A stretch of 64,000 nt of DNA from Hymenobacter jejuensis (GCF_006337165.1 NZ_CP040896.1:3286001-3350000), one strand, 5' to 3'; shown: positions 18,511-27,637, counted from the stretch's first letter. Numbers and translations: made by a program. The notes: a model not told the origin generated them from the letters alone.

Positions 18511-19839
18511 ATGAAGAAGATATTTCATTCTCTAGCGGTAGCCTCGCTGCTGCTAACGGTACCGCTGGCCAGCTGCGACAAAAAGCTGGACATCAACCCC
18601 AAGGACTCCATAGACGCTGCCAATGCCCTCAACACATCCGCCGATGTGGAAGCCGCTTTGGTAGGCGCTTACGACGGCCTCAGCGACAATGATTTGTACG
18701 TGGGCAACATCCCCTTCATTTCGGAATTGCTGGCCGATAACGGCGAAATTGACTTTGTGGGCACGTACGTGCAGCCGCGTCAGTTCTTCCAGAAATCGGT
18801 ATTGGTCAACAATTCGTTTGTGGCCGGCGTTTGGAACAATGCTTACAACACCATCAACATTGCCAACAACGTGTTGGCTAATCTTGACAAGGTTACTGCT
18901 TCACGTAAAGACCGCGTAGAAGGCGAAGCCAAGTTCCTGCGCGCAGCCATGCACTTTGAGCTGGTTCGTTTGTTTGGCAAAGACTGGAACGATGGTAGTC
19001 CACAGTCTAACCTAGGTGTGCCGTTGGTGCTGACTCCAACCAAGCAGCTTGACGCTTCTGTGCAGGTACCACGCAATACGGTGGCCGAAGTCTATGCTCA
19101 GGTAATAAAGGACTTTCAGGATGCCGAAGCTAAAATTCCGGCTTCCAACGGCTTCTTTGCTACCAAAGCTTCCGCCGCTGGTATGCTGGCTCGCGTGTAT
19201 TTGCAGCAAAGCCGCTTCGCCGATGCTGCCGCTGCTGCTAACCGCGTCATTGCTTCGGGACGTTACTCGCTGGTAAGCTCCTATGCCGATGAGTTTACCA
19301 CGACGACCAACACCTCGGAAGACGTTTTCGCAATGCAGGTAACCTCGCAGGACAACACCACCGACAACCTGAACTCGTACTTCTCGGGCTCGCAGCGCGG
19401 TGATATTGAGGTGCTACAGCCGCACCTCGACCTGTACGGACCAACGGACGAGCGCGGCGAGTTTTTCGACGCGCCTTACTCCCTGAAATTCGATCAGCAA
19501 TACGGCAACGTTAAAGTGATGCGTTTGGCAGAAATGTACCTCGTGCGCGCCGAAGGCAACTTCCGCGCGGGTGGTACGCCCGTAGGTGCTACGCCGCTGG
19601 CCGACGTAAATACGGTTCGCGCCCGCGCCGGCGCTACCCTGCTGACTGCGGTAACGCTCCCGCAAATCCTGCTGGAGCGCCGCAGAGAGCTGGCCTTCGA
19701 GGGCTTCCGCCTCCACGACGTAAAGCGCAACAAGGAAAACGTTGGCACGCTTCCCTATAACTCGCCACAATTGGTGCTGCCGATTCCGCAGCGCGAATTG
19801 GACGTAAACCCCAATCTGAAGCAAAACCCAGGCTACTAA
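18511..19839 (+). CDS. SusD/RagB-family nutrient-binding lipoprotein
   Basis: 442 residues, at the short end for SusD. A type II signal peptide ends in VPLASC, with lipidated Cys22. The N-terminal TPR-like region and the C-terminal LAEMYLVRAE, NTVRARAG and ILLERRRELAFEGFRLHD(V)KR segments are diagnostic. It would sit on the cell surface as the substrate-binding lid of the SusC channel encoded just upstream, probably from the same mRNA. A strong hairpin terminator follows at 19859. Confidence 0.94.
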   Translation: MKKIFHSLAVASLLLTVPLASCDKKLDINPKDSIDAANALNTSADVEAALVGAYDGLSDNDLYVGNIPFISELLADNGEIDFVGTYVQPRQFFQKSVLVNNSFVAGVWNNAYNTINIANNVLANLDKVTASRKDRVEGEAKFLRAAMHFELVRLFGKDWNDGSPQSNLGVPLVLTPTKQLDASVQVPRNTVAEVYAQVIKDFQDAEAKIPASNGFFATKASAAGMLARVYLQQSRFADAAAAANRVIASGRYSLVSSYADEFTTTTNTSEDVFAMQVTSQDNTTDNLNSYFSGSQRGDIEVLQPHLDLYGPTDERGEFFDAPYSLKFDQQYGNVKVMRLAEMYLVRAEGNFRAGGTPVGATPLADVNTVRARAGATLLTAVTLPQILLERRRELAFEGFRLHDVKRNKENVGTLPYNSPQLVLPIPQRELDVNPNLKQNPGY

Positions 19840-19858
19840 GCCCAGCCATTTTACCAAC

Positions 19859-19895
19859 AAAAAGGGCCACCGCGATGCTCGCGGTGGCCCTTTTT
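19859..19895. terminator. Bidirectional terminator after susD
   Basis: A perfect 17-bp stem (A5-GGGCCACCGCGA with its complement) around a TGC loop, with T-runs on both strands. It serves susD and the convergent SPFH gene. Confidence 0.9.
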
Positions 19896-19914
19896 ATATA
19901 TGGTTGATAGTCAA

Positions 19915-20823
19915 TTATTTATCCGAGAGCAGCACTTGCGGAGTGGAACGTCCGCCTCCCATGATGATGACTTTGCTGTTGGGGGAGGTGGCGATTTCTT
20001 TGTTGGCTTTGATCATTTCGTATTGCAGCAGTTTGTCGCTGAGTTCCGCATTGAGGATCTTCTGGTAATCGGCGATGCCTTGGGCCTCGATGCGCTTGCG
20101 GTCGGCTTCCTGACGCTCTTTCTGCAACACAAACTGCATTTTCTGCGCGTCCTGTTCGGCGGAGATCTTGCTTTCGATGCTGCGCTTCACCGATGCCGGC
20201 AGCTGAATGTTACGAATAAGCAACTGGTTGAGCTGTAGCCCGTTCTTGCGAAAATCCTTCTCGATGGTATTGTAAATGCGCGTCTGAAATTCATCGCGGC
20301 GGGTCGAGTACAGGGCTACTGCATCGTAGTATACTGCGTTGTCGCGGATGCGGGTGCGCGTGATCGGCCGCACGATTTTATCCTGATAATCTTCGCCGAT
20401 GGTAGCCAGAATCTGCGGCGTCCGGTCGGGCACAGCGTGGTAGAGCACCGTGAGGTCGATGACCACCTCCAGTCCATCGGCCGAGAGCACCCGAATGGCA
20501 TCGTCGCCGGACTGCTGGCCCTCGCCGTGTTGCGCCGACATGGTGTAGTTCTGGGTGCGGGTGTCGAAACGCGTGACTTCCGTCAGCGGGTTGATCAGGT
20601 TAAGGCCGCTGGGCAACACCTGCGGCTGTACTTTTCCAAAGAGCGTCTGGACGCCCACTTGGCCCGCATCTATCTGTACGACAGTGCTCAAGGCCAGTCC
20701 TAATACAATTAAGGTAAGCCCGGCAAACAGAAGCGTACCCCGAAACCGATCGAAGTTGTAAGAGATTTTGCCGGCGTTGAAGCCCAGAATGAGCAACACA
20801 AAGCCAAAAAACAAGAGGGTCAT
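19915..20823 (-). CDS. SPFH/prohibitin-family membrane protein
   Basis: 302 residues from the ATG at 20823; a longer TTG start is less likely. Two hydrophobic segments at the N terminus (about 1-15 and 27-47) precede the band-7 domain: VQIDAGQVGVQTLFGKV, VDLTVLYHA, and a coiled-coil region with AEQDAQKMQFVLQKERQEADRKRIEAQG. Prohibitin-like proteins build ring assemblies at the inner membrane and modulate FtsH-type proteolysis in bacteria. No ftsH or nfeD gene is next to it, so the partner is not identified. Confidence 0.88.
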   Translation of the reverse strand: MTLLFFGFVLLILGFNAGKISYNFDRFRGTLLFAGLTLIVLGLALSTVVQIDAGQVGVQTLFGKVQPQVLPSGLNLINPLTEVTRFDTRTQNYTMSAQHGEGQQSGDDAIRVLSADGLEVVIDLTVLYHAVPDRTPQILATIGEDYQDKIVRPITRTRIRDNAVYYDAVALYSTRRDEFQTRIYNTIEKDFRKNGLQLNQLLIRNIQLPASVKRSIESKISAEQDAQKMQFVLQKERQEADRKRIEAQGIADYQKILNAELSDKLLQYEMIKANKEIATSPNSKVIIMGGGRSTPQVLLSDK

Positions 20824-20975
20824 ATCCCTGAATAAAAGGTAAACCAATACGGTCGGCGGTCGGGCTAACCGGGCGTCAGGCTTGCGTGAACAAGGGCTGA
20901 AAACGCCGAAAAGGTAGTGGTTTAGCTTTCATTCTGAAGCGCCGCGCCGCAACTTGGCGTTGCGGCCGGGCTAGC

Positions 20976-21449
20976 CTAGTCCTCGTCTTCTTCCTCGCGC
21001 GTAAAATCTAGCTCTTGGGCAACGGCTAGCGCATCCTCAATTACTTCATCCATAGCGGGTTGCGTGTCGGCATCAAGGGTGCGCTCGAAAAGGTGGAGCA
21101 CTTGCTCGCCGTCTTCGTTCACGTAAAGATTTGTGAACAGGCGCTCGAAGAGCTTGGCATCGCGCGTGATAATTTTGTCGATCTCGGCGGCCGAACGGGC
21201 GCCCAGTGCACGGTGCAGCAAATCGAGCACGTGGCGGCTTTCTTCGTGGTCGCCGAGGTCGGCCAACATCTTCATAAGTGCCATCGCGACACCCAGACGC
21301 ACCCGCTCAAAACGGAAGGGCCGCTCCGCGCCGCTTGCTTTGATAAAAGTAGTGTAGGCTGCTTTTTCGGCGTCGGTGAGGTAGTACGCCGCTTCAGCCT
21401 CCGTTGAGAAAGCAATCTGCAACAACTCCTTATAATGTAAATCGCTCAT
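20976..21449 (-). CDS. Hypothetical acidic helical protein
   Basis: 157 residues from the ATG at 21449 (MSDLHYKELL); a TTG nine codons upstream is also open. I do not recognise a family. The protein is soluble, predicted mostly helical, and ends in a very acidic tail (FTREEEDED). It has no membrane segment or Cys cluster. A minus-strand TACCTTTG at 21544-21551 is a candidate promoter 95 bases upstream. It lies upstream of the SPFH gene on the same strand with a 152-base gap that contains an 8-bp hairpin (20946-20966), so the two are probably separate units. Strong codon structure and a good start support its being real. Confidence 0.65.
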   Translation of the reverse strand: MSDLHYKELLQIAFSTEAEAAYYLTDAEKAAYTTFIKASGAERPFRFERVRLGVAMALMKMLADLGDHEESRHVLDLLHRALGARSAAEIDKIITRDAKLFERLFTNLYVNEDGEQVLHLFERTLDADTQPAMDEVIEDALAVAQELDFTREEEDED

Positions 21450-21543
21450 AATTAATATGTTATGATTGTTGCGCAAGTTGCTTTGTTTCAGCGAGGCTCA
21501 GCAAAAAAGTCGAATGGGCGGGCAAAAACGTAACCCCAAGTGG

Positions 21544-21551
21544 CAAAGGTA
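21544..21551 (-). promoter_or_regulatory. Candidate -7 element (TACCTTTG)
   Basis: The minus strand matches TAnnTTTG exactly. It is upstream of the acidic hypothetical gene that starts at 21449. No clear -33 motif. Confidence 0.35.
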
Positions 21552-21657
21552 CGATTGGAAAGGATGAGGAAGCGTGCGCATTTGCGAAAGCCTAAGGCTT
21601 CGGCGGCCTTCTCTGTTGCTGCGTACCACACATTGTTGAGCTTAAAACCACATTTCT

Positions 21658-21909
21658 ATGACACACAAAACCAAATGGTTAGCTTTTGCCCCCGGCGGCT
21701 TGGTAGTGATTGGCTTCGGTGCCTGCCTGATTCAGTGGGCCGCTAGCTTGAAAGAGAAGGGCGCGCCCACGGGCGAATGGGTCGCTGCCGGCACGCTGGC
21801 CTTAGGCGTCTTCAATTCGGGTATTTCGTTGTTTGGCCGCGGCGTGGCGGAAAGCGTACTCTACCAGATCCGTGAAAAAGACAAAGGAATAACGGAGTCG
21901 GATAAGTAA
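21658..21909 (+). CDS. Small two-helix membrane protein
   Basis: 83 residues with two predicted membrane helices (about 8-30 and 40-60) separated by a short polar loop (LKEKGAPTGEW), and a charged C terminus (REKDKGITESDK). I do not recognise a family. A well-formed terminator 20 bases after the stop supports an independent expressed gene. It is flanked by divergent and co-directional genes with no functional hint. Confidence 0.65.
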   Translation: MTHKTKWLAFAPGGLVVIGFGACLIQWAASLKEKGAPTGEWVAAGTLALGVFNSGISLFGRGVAESVLYQIREKDKGITESDK

Positions 21910-21928
21910 TTGATTATTAATGATTTAT

Positions 21929-21962
21929 AAAAAGCCCATCGGTATTCCTGATGGGCTTTTTT
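21929..21962 (+). terminator. Terminator after the small membrane protein gene
   Basis: An A5-GCCCATC stem paired with GATGGGC-T6 around a 9-base loop. Confidence 0.85.
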
Positions 21963-22144
21963 ATGGGGCAGATCTCGGGGTGCTTTCGGGAGCTTATAGG
22001 AGCAAAAGCAGTTTGATTTGGAAAATAGAATGCTGTGCCGCAACAGGTATTTGTGAGAATTAATGTGGTGTGGTGCGGGTATTGCGGCGAGCGTTGCGTT
22101 ATTTCAGCTTTTACAACGTCCTATTTACCCTTTACTTTCTTCTG

Positions 22145-24751
22145 ATGACGAAACCATTTCCTTTCTGGCAGGCTTCTCGTCGCGTTCTGACATCCGGTGG
22201 CTTTTGGCTCGCCGGGTTGCTGATGCTGTGTTGGGCCTCCACTTCTTACGGTCAGAATACGGCGGCCAGCGACGCGGGAGCGCTGCAAACGCCCGATCAG
22301 TTTTTGGGCTATAAACTAGGTAGCCGCTTCACCACGCATGCCGATTTGCTGCGCTACGTAGACCACGTAGTCCAGCATTCGCCCGGCCGCATGAAATTGC
22401 AGCGTTACGGACAGACCTACGAAAACCGTCCGTTGGAGATTGTGCAGGTTGCCACTCCCGACAACATGACGCACCTGGAGGACATTCGGCGCAACAACCT
22501 GCGCCTAGCCGGCCTGGAAGGTGGCTCGCCGCTGCGCCAACAGCCGCCGGTGGTATGGCTGAGCTACAATGTGCACGGCAACGAGTCGGTTTCATCCGAG
22601 GCCGTGATGCAGGTGCTCTACGACCTGGCCAACCCGCAAGACCAGCAGATGCAGCAGTGGCTGCAAAATGCCATCGTTATTATCGATCCGTGCGTCAATC
22701 CCGACGGCCGCGATCGGTATGCGATGTGGTACAACCGGGTACACAACCAGATGCCGAATGCCTCGCCGTATTCTTGGGAGCACCACGAGCCGTGGCCCGG
22801 CGGGCGCTACAACCACTACTACTTCGACCTAAACCGTGATTGGGCCTGGCAAACGCAGCAAGAAACCCAACAGCGCATTGTGCTCTACAACCAGTGGCTG
22901 CCGCAGGTGCACGCGGATTTTCACGAGATGGGACCCAACAACTCCTACTACTTTTCACCCGCGGCCAAACCGTTTCACGCCGACCTGACGGCTTTTCAGC
23001 GCAAGTTTCAGAACGTAATCGGCGACTACAACCGCCAGGCTTTCGATAAGAACAACTGGCTCTATTTCACGCGCGAAACCTACGATTTGTTTGCTCCGAC
23101 TTACGGCGACACTTGGCCTTCGTTCAACGGAGCCATCGGTATGACCTATGAGCAGGGTGGCGGCGGCCCGGCCGGCATCGCGTACGCCCGCAACGACGGC
23201 GATACGCTCACGCTCGCCCAGCGCATTGCGCACCACCACGCTGCCAGCCGCGCCACCATTCAGGCTACGGTCGAGCACCGCGACGAGATTATCCGGGAGT
23301 TCCAGAAGTACTACGAGCAGGCGCGCACCAAGCCCCAGGGCGAATACAAATCATTTGTGCTGTCGGGCGCCAGCGATCCAGGGCAAGTTAAGGCCTTGAC
23401 GCAATACCTTGACAGACAGCAAATTAAATATGGGTATGCGCCAAAACGCGTGAAAACGCGTGGTTTCAACTACACATCGGGCAAAACCGAAAGCGTGCAG
23501 ATCGAGCCGCGCGACGTGGTAGTGAGCATGTACCAACCCAAATCGACGCTGGTGAAGGTGCTGTTTGAGCCTCGGGCGGCCCTTGAAGACTCGCTTACTT
23601 ACGACATCACGGCGTGGTCGCTGCCCTATGCCTTTGGCCTGAAGGCCTATGCGTTACGCGATAAGCTGGACGCTTCGGGCAAAGCGCCTTCCGCTGCTAC
23701 GGTGAAAGGCAGTGGCGCTAGCAGCGACAAGCCGTATGCTTACCTGGCCCGCTGGAATGGCTTGCAGGACGTGCGCTTCCTGGGGCATCTGCTGTCGCAG
23801 AAGGTAAAAGTCCGGGTGGCGGAAGAAGCATTTGAGTCGGAAGGGCAAAAGTATATGCCTGGTACCCTGATTATTACGCGTACCGGCAACGAAAGCCTGG
23901 GCGCTCGTTTCGATCAGTTGGTTCGTGCCCAGGCTGATTCGGCGGGCGTGGTGGTACAGGCCATAAAATCGGGCTTTTCTACCACGGGCGGCGATTTGGG
24001 CTCGGGCTCGGTACACTTTGTCAAGCAGCCCAACGTAGCCGTGGTGAGCGGGCAAGGCGTCGATCCGACGGCATTTGGCGAAGTATGGCACTTTTTCGAG
24101 CAGCAGATTGGCTACCCGATCACGGTGCTGGGCTCCGATTATCTGAGCACGGTGCCGCTGCAAAAATTCGACGTGCTGATTCTGCCCGATGGCGACTACT
24201 CCGACATTTATCCCGAACGCAATCTTGAAACCCTGAAGGCGTGGGTGCGCGGCGGCGGCAAGCTAATCGCACTGGAAGGCGCTTCACGCTTTCTGGCCAA
24301 CAAAAAGGACTTCCTACTCAAAACAAAGCCCGCGGACTCGGCCGCAACCAAAAAAGCCGATCCGTATAAGCTGCTCCGTCGCTACGGCGACGCCGACCGC
24401 AGCCGGGCCGAGGATCGGGTACAGGGCAGCGTATACCGCTTACAGCTCGACAATACGCATCCGTTGGCCTTTGGCTACGGCGATACGTATTTTGCGCTGC
24501 TGCGCGAGCCGCTCAACTATCGCTTTTTGGGCGAAGGCGGCTGGAACGTAGGCGTTCTGAAAAAGAACAGCTACGCAGCTGGTTTTACGGGCGTGCTAGC
24601 CCGCAAGCAACTCACCGACACCTTTGTGCTGGGCTCGCAAAGCCTTGGGCGTGGGCAAGTTGTGTACATGGGCGACAACCCCCTGTTCCGGGCTTTCTGG
24701 CAGGGCGGCAAGCTGCTGTTTGGCAACGCCGTGTTCTTGGTTGGCCAGTAA
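22145..24751 (+). CDS. Secreted M14-family zinc carboxypeptidase
   Basis: 868 residues from the ATG at 22145. An N-terminal signal peptide spans about residues 1-36 (GLLMLCWASTSYG before Q). The M14 domain has the HxxE zinc motif H144-E147 in YNVHGNESVSSE, NPDGRDR for substrate-carboxylate binding, DLNRDWAW, a third ligand in HADFHEMG, and the catalytic glutamate region GMTYEQGGGGPAG. A long C-terminal half contains a class-I-amidotransferase/ThuA-like stretch (ILPDGDYSDIYPERN, then GGKLIALEGAS). It probably trims peptides in the periplasm or outside. There is no T9SS C-terminal sorting domain that I can recognise. A terminator follows. Confidence 0.92.
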   Translation: MTKPFPFWQASRRVLTSGGFWLAGLLMLCWASTSYGQNTAASDAGALQTPDQFLGYKLGSRFTTHADLLRYVDHVVQHSPGRMKLQRYGQTYENRPLEIVQVATPDNMTHLEDIRRNNLRLAGLEGGSPLRQQPPVVWLSYNVHGNESVSSEAVMQVLYDLANPQDQQMQQWLQNAIVIIDPCVNPDGRDRYAMWYNRVHNQMPNASPYSWEHHEPWPGGRYNHYYFDLNRDWAWQTQQETQQRIVLYNQWLPQVHADFHEMGPNNSYYFSPAAKPFHADLTAFQRKFQNVIGDYNRQAFDKNNWLYFTRETYDLFAPTYGDTWPSFNGAIGMTYEQGGGGPAGIAYARNDGDTLTLAQRIAHHHAASRATIQATVEHRDEIIREFQKYYEQARTKPQGEYKSFVLSGASDPGQVKALTQYLDRQQIKYGYAPKRVKTRGFNYTSGKTESVQIEPRDVVVSMYQPKSTLVKVLFEPRAALEDSLTYDITAWSLPYAFGLKAYALRDKLDASGKAPSAATVKGSGASSDKPYAYLARWNGLQDVRFLGHLLSQKVKVRVAEEAFESEGQKYMPGTLIITRTGNESLGARFDQLVRAQADSAGVVVQAIKSGFSTTGGDLGSGSVHFVKQPNVAVVSGQGVDPTAFGEVWHFFEQQIGYPITVLGSDYLSTVPLQKFDVLILPDGDYSDIYPERNLETLKAWVRGGGKLIALEGASRFLANKKDFLLKTKPADSAATKKADPYKLLRRYGDADRSRAEDRVQGSVYRLQLDNTHPLAFGYGDTYFALLREPLNYRFLGEGGWNVGVLKKNSYAAGFTGVLARKQLTDTFVLGSQSLGRGQVVYMGDNPLFRAFWQGGKLLFGNAVFLVGQ

Positions 24752-24772
24752 AAGCTGTAGACGTTAGGATAT

Positions 24773-24809
24773 AAAAAAGCCCCGTCAGAATCCTGACGGG
24801 GCTTTTTTT
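24773..24809. terminator. Bidirectional terminator after the M14 peptidase
   Basis: A stem of A6-GCCCCGTCAG paired with CTGACGGGGC-T7 around a short AATC loop. It also serves the convergent small gene at 24831. Confidence 0.9.
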
Positions 24810-24830
24810 GCAGCCGAAAGCGGTAAGATA

Positions 24831-25139
24831 CTACAGCTTCTTTGCTTCTTTTTTTACGGCGTTAGCGCCTTTCTTTACGGCGTGGCCTGTCTTTTGGGCC
24901 CCTTTCTTCACGACGTGGCCCGTTTTGGTGGCTGCTTCTTCGGTTCCTACTTTGGTGTCGTGCACTACTTCGCCGGCTTTGGTGCGGCCCGTGCGGGATT
25001 CCGTTTTCACCGTGCCGTTATCGCGGACGGTGGTAGTAGTTTTGGCACCAGTCGCCGAGTTGGTCTGAGTAGTAGTAGTCTGGGCAAAAGCAGCACTTGA
25101 GAAAGCTACTGCAGCGAGGAGCATGATTATTTTTTTCAT
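24831..25139 (-). CDS. Small secreted basic repeat protein
   Basis: 102 residues: a signal peptide (MKKIIMLLAAVAFSSAAFA before Q20), a Thr-rich linker, and a Lys/Gly/His-rich end with tandem copies of KTGHVVKKGAQ / KTGHAVKKGAN and a final AVKKEAKK. The mature protein is strongly basic and low-complexity. I do not know a function. Small periplasmic proteins of this style are common in Cytophagales. It stands alone between a terminator and queA. Confidence 0.7.
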   Translation of the reverse strand: MKKIIMLLAAVAFSSAAFAQTTTTQTNSATGAKTTTTVRDNGTVKTESRTGRTKAGEVVHDTKVGTEEAATKTGHVVKKGAQKTGHAVKKGANAVKKEAKKL

Positions 25140-25252
25140 GATTTCTGATTAATTAGTTGAGTTGTTCTGCAACAACACACCCTTATACGCTACGGAAGAA
25201 ATAAGTTGTATTGCGAAGCTCAACAGTCGGCTAAAGCGCCGAATACCAAAGC

Positions 25253-26485
25253 TTAAGGCAACAGCAAAGAACTGTCTCCGTAGCTCAGAAAACGATAATC
25301 GTGGGCCAGTGCGTGGTCGTAGAGCTGGCGCCAGTTGGGGCCCACCAAGGCCGCTACCAACAGCAGCAGCGTGCTTTCAGGCTGGTGAAAGTTCGTAATC
25401 AGGCCCTGCACTACCCGAAAGCGGTATCCCGGCGCAATCAGCAGCTGGGTAGAGGCCTGCAACACATCAGTGCCCACCCGGTCGAGGTACGCCAAAAGGG
25501 CTTGGAGCGCTTCTTGGACGGAGGGCTGCGGGCCGCTTTCGTAAGGCTGCCATTGGTGTACTTGTAGCGCTTTATTTGTAATGACTTGATTATAAAATAG
25601 TTGTGATCCAAGCCAATATAAGCTTTCCAGCGAACGCAAGCTGGTAGTGCCTACCGCAATAATTGGCTTGGGTGCGTGTGCCAGCAAATGCAGCAACACT
25701 TGCCGTTCGACCGTAATGGGCTCGGCGTGCATGGGGTGCTCGGCCATCCGATCCGCTTTCACAGGTTGAAACGTGCCGGCTCCGACGTGCAGTGTCAGGC
25801 GGGCCGTGTCGATGCCACGTTGCGCCAGATCGGCAAATACCTTGTCGGAAAAGTGCAGGCCGGCCGTGGGGGCAGCTACGGCGCCTTCGTGGGCTGCATA
25901 CACGGTCTGGTAGCGTATCGCATCGGCGTCCGTATCGGTGCGGTTGAGGTAGGGCGGCAACGGCAAATGACCGGCTTGGCGCAACACTTCGGCAAACGGA
26001 AGTTCGGCGGGCGTCCAGCTAAAGCGAATGAGGGAGTAGCCTTCTACTGCCGCTTGGCGCTCGGCAGTAAGCGTGGCGGGCTGACCATTGGCTTCAAACT
26101 CCAGCAAGACCGGCCCGGTTTTCCAGCGTTTGCCGTTGCCCACGAAGCACTTCCAGACGCAGCTACCCGTCTGTTGCATGGCTGGCTCAATGGCCCGGTG
26201 CGGCGCAACGGGCTCTAAGCAAAACAGCTCCACCACGCCGCCAGTAGGCTTATGCGCAAAAAGCCGCGCCCGAACGACTTTGGTATCGTTGAACACAAGC
26301 AGCGCATCGGGAGGTAGTTCGCTGGGCAAGTTTTGGAAAATACGATCGGTAATTTGGCCTGTGCGGTACACCAACAACTTCGATTGGTCGCGGTCGGGGA
26401 GGGGCTCTGGAGCGATGCGCTCAGCGGGGAGCTGATACGTGTAATCGTGGATGGAAAGCTGACGCGGATCGGGGAAAACAGACAT
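25253..26485 (-). CDS. queA: S-adenosylmethionine:tRNA ribosyltransferase-isomerase
   Basis: 410 residues from the ATG at 26485 (MSVFPDPRQLS). QueA transfers and rearranges the ribosyl part of SAM onto preQ1 in tRNA, giving epoxyqueuosine. Landmarks are LVFNDTKVVRARL, APTAGLHFS, VGAGTFQPVK, VGTTSLRSLE and NFHQPESTLLLLVAAL. A minus-strand TACCTTTG lies only 6 bases before the ATG, so the transcript may start at or next to the start codon. No other queuosine genes are nearby. Confidence 0.96.
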   Translation of the reverse strand: MSVFPDPRQLSIHDYTYQLPAERIAPEPLPDRDQSKLLVYRTGQITDRIFQNLPSELPPDALLVFNDTKVVRARLFAHKPTGGVVELFCLEPVAPHRAIEPAMQQTGSCVWKCFVGNGKRWKTGPVLLEFEANGQPATLTAERQAAVEGYSLIRFSWTPAELPFAEVLRQAGHLPLPPYLNRTDTDADAIRYQTVYAAHEGAVAAPTAGLHFSDKVFADLAQRGIDTARLTLHVGAGTFQPVKADRMAEHPMHAEPITVERQVLLHLLAHAPKPIIAVGTTSLRSLESLYWLGSQLFYNQVITNKALQVHQWQPYESGPQPSVQEALQALLAYLDRVGTDVLQASTQLLIAPGYRFRVVQGLITNFHQPESTLLLLVAALVGPNWRQLYDHALAHDYRFLSYGDSSLLLP

Positions 26486-26490
26486 AGCTG

Positions 26491-26498
26491 CAAAGGTA
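26491..26498 (-). promoter_or_regulatory. Candidate queA -7 element, very close to the start codon
   Basis: The minus strand reads TACCTTTG, ending 6 bases before the queA ATG. With the usual short distance from -7 box to transcription start, this would give a leaderless or nearly leaderless mRNA. No clear -33 motif. Confidence 0.4.
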
Positions 26499-26551
26499 CG
26501 GCGAGCCGCGCGCTTGGCCTCATGGCCTGCTGCGGAGGGCATCTGAAATGC

Positions 26552-26584
26552 AAAAAGCTCCTCTTTCAGCCGAAAGAAGAGCTT
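26552..26584 (-). terminator. Terminator after the exported methyltransferase gene
   Basis: On the minus strand, a 12-bp stem (AAGCTCTTCTTT with its near-complement) is followed by a T5 run. The next 20 bases upstream repeat the GAGCTTCGAAAA motif, so an alternative stem is possible. Confidence 0.6.
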
Positions 26585-26626
26585 CGAAAAAAAGAGGAGC
26601 TTCGAAAACTGGTGGCTGCTATAGGT

Positions 26627-27439
26627 TTAGCGGCCTTTGCCAAAAAACATCAGGTGTTGCTGGGGCAGCGTTTCCACGCTCTGTTCGAACTTTAACCCAA
26701 CAGCTTCCAACTCTTTCCGTGCCTGGGCCACGCTCATTTTGTGTACGCGCTTGATGGGCACTTCCGAGTCCTCAGCACGGTACTCCACCAACGCTACGCG
26801 CCCCGTTGGGGTGAGCGATTTGCGAATGGCCTGCATCATCTCCCGCGGGTGATCAAACTCGTGGTAAGCATCCACGATGAGCACCAGATCGACGCCGTTA
26901 TCGGGCAAATTGGGGTTTTGCACGGTGCTCAGTACCGGCTGCACGTTGCTGACTTTGGTACGAGCGGCAGTCTGTTGCAGGGCCGTGATCATCTCGGGCT
27001 GAATGTCCACGGCTAGCACTTTGCCTTGGGGTACTAACTGGCTGATTCTGAAAGAGAAGTAGCCCGTGCCCGCCCCGATGTCAGCGACTACGTCGGTGGG
27101 TTTTAGGTGCAGTTCGTGCAACAAAAGGTCAGTGCCTTCTTCCTGCTGGCGGTCGGCCCGCTCCAGCCAATCGGCACCTTCGTGGCCCATGACGTGCGCA
27201 ATCTGGCGGCCGTAATAATACTTGCCGATGCCGTTGGGGTCGGTAGCTGTGTGGTATGAGTAACCCACAGAATCGGCGGCCACACGCACCCGCTGGTCGG
27301 CAAAAGATACTGAGGAACTCTCGGAGGGCGGCTGGGTGCAAGCCGAAAACAACAGCACGCCGGGCAGAAAGGCGCGTAGCAAAAACACTGGTAAAAAAGC
27401 CATTAGCAACGAGCAGGATGATCTTATTCGATCTAACAT
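26627..27439 (-). CDS. Class I SAM-dependent methyltransferase with lipoprotein signal
   Basis: 270 residues. A hydrophobic N terminus ends in LLFSAC (Cys34), a lipobox, so the protein appears to be exported and lipidated. The mature part starts with a conserved GKYYYGRQIAHVMGHEGADWLER block and then a Rossmann methyltransferase core: motif I VADIGAGTGYFS, VLAVDIQPEM, and VDLVLIVDAYHEF. The catalytic class is clear, but SAM is cytoplasmic, so an exported methyltransferase is odd. No start codon lies between the signal and the conserved block that would avoid export. Substrate unknown. It is upstream of queA on the same strand but separated by a terminator. Confidence 0.82.
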   Translation of the reverse strand: MLDRIRSSCSLLMAFLPVFLLRAFLPGVLLFSACTQPPSESSSVSFADQRVRVAADSVGYSYHTATDPNGIGKYYYGRQIAHVMGHEGADWLERADRQQEEGTDLLLHELHLKPTDVVADIGAGTGYFSFRISQLVPQGKVLAVDIQPEMITALQQTAARTKVSNVQPVLSTVQNPNLPDNGVDLVLIVDAYHEFDHPREMMQAIRKSLTPTGRVALVEYRAEDSEVPIKRVHKMSVAQARKELEAVGLKFEQSVETLPQQHLMFFGKGR

Positions 27440-27637
27440 TCGTGGTAAGTGATGCGTTCGGTTTGGGTGCGGAGAACGCTTTCTGGTTGATATTAGGAAT
27501 AGGAAAAACTGTATACAAAGGCAATTATTGCTTATAATTCGGTCCGAAAGCCTCTTTTTTCAATTTTCTTCGACTTTTGCCGCTGTCGTTCGTACAGAAA
27601 TTCGTTCCCAATTCTTTCACCTAACCCTTCCTTTTCC

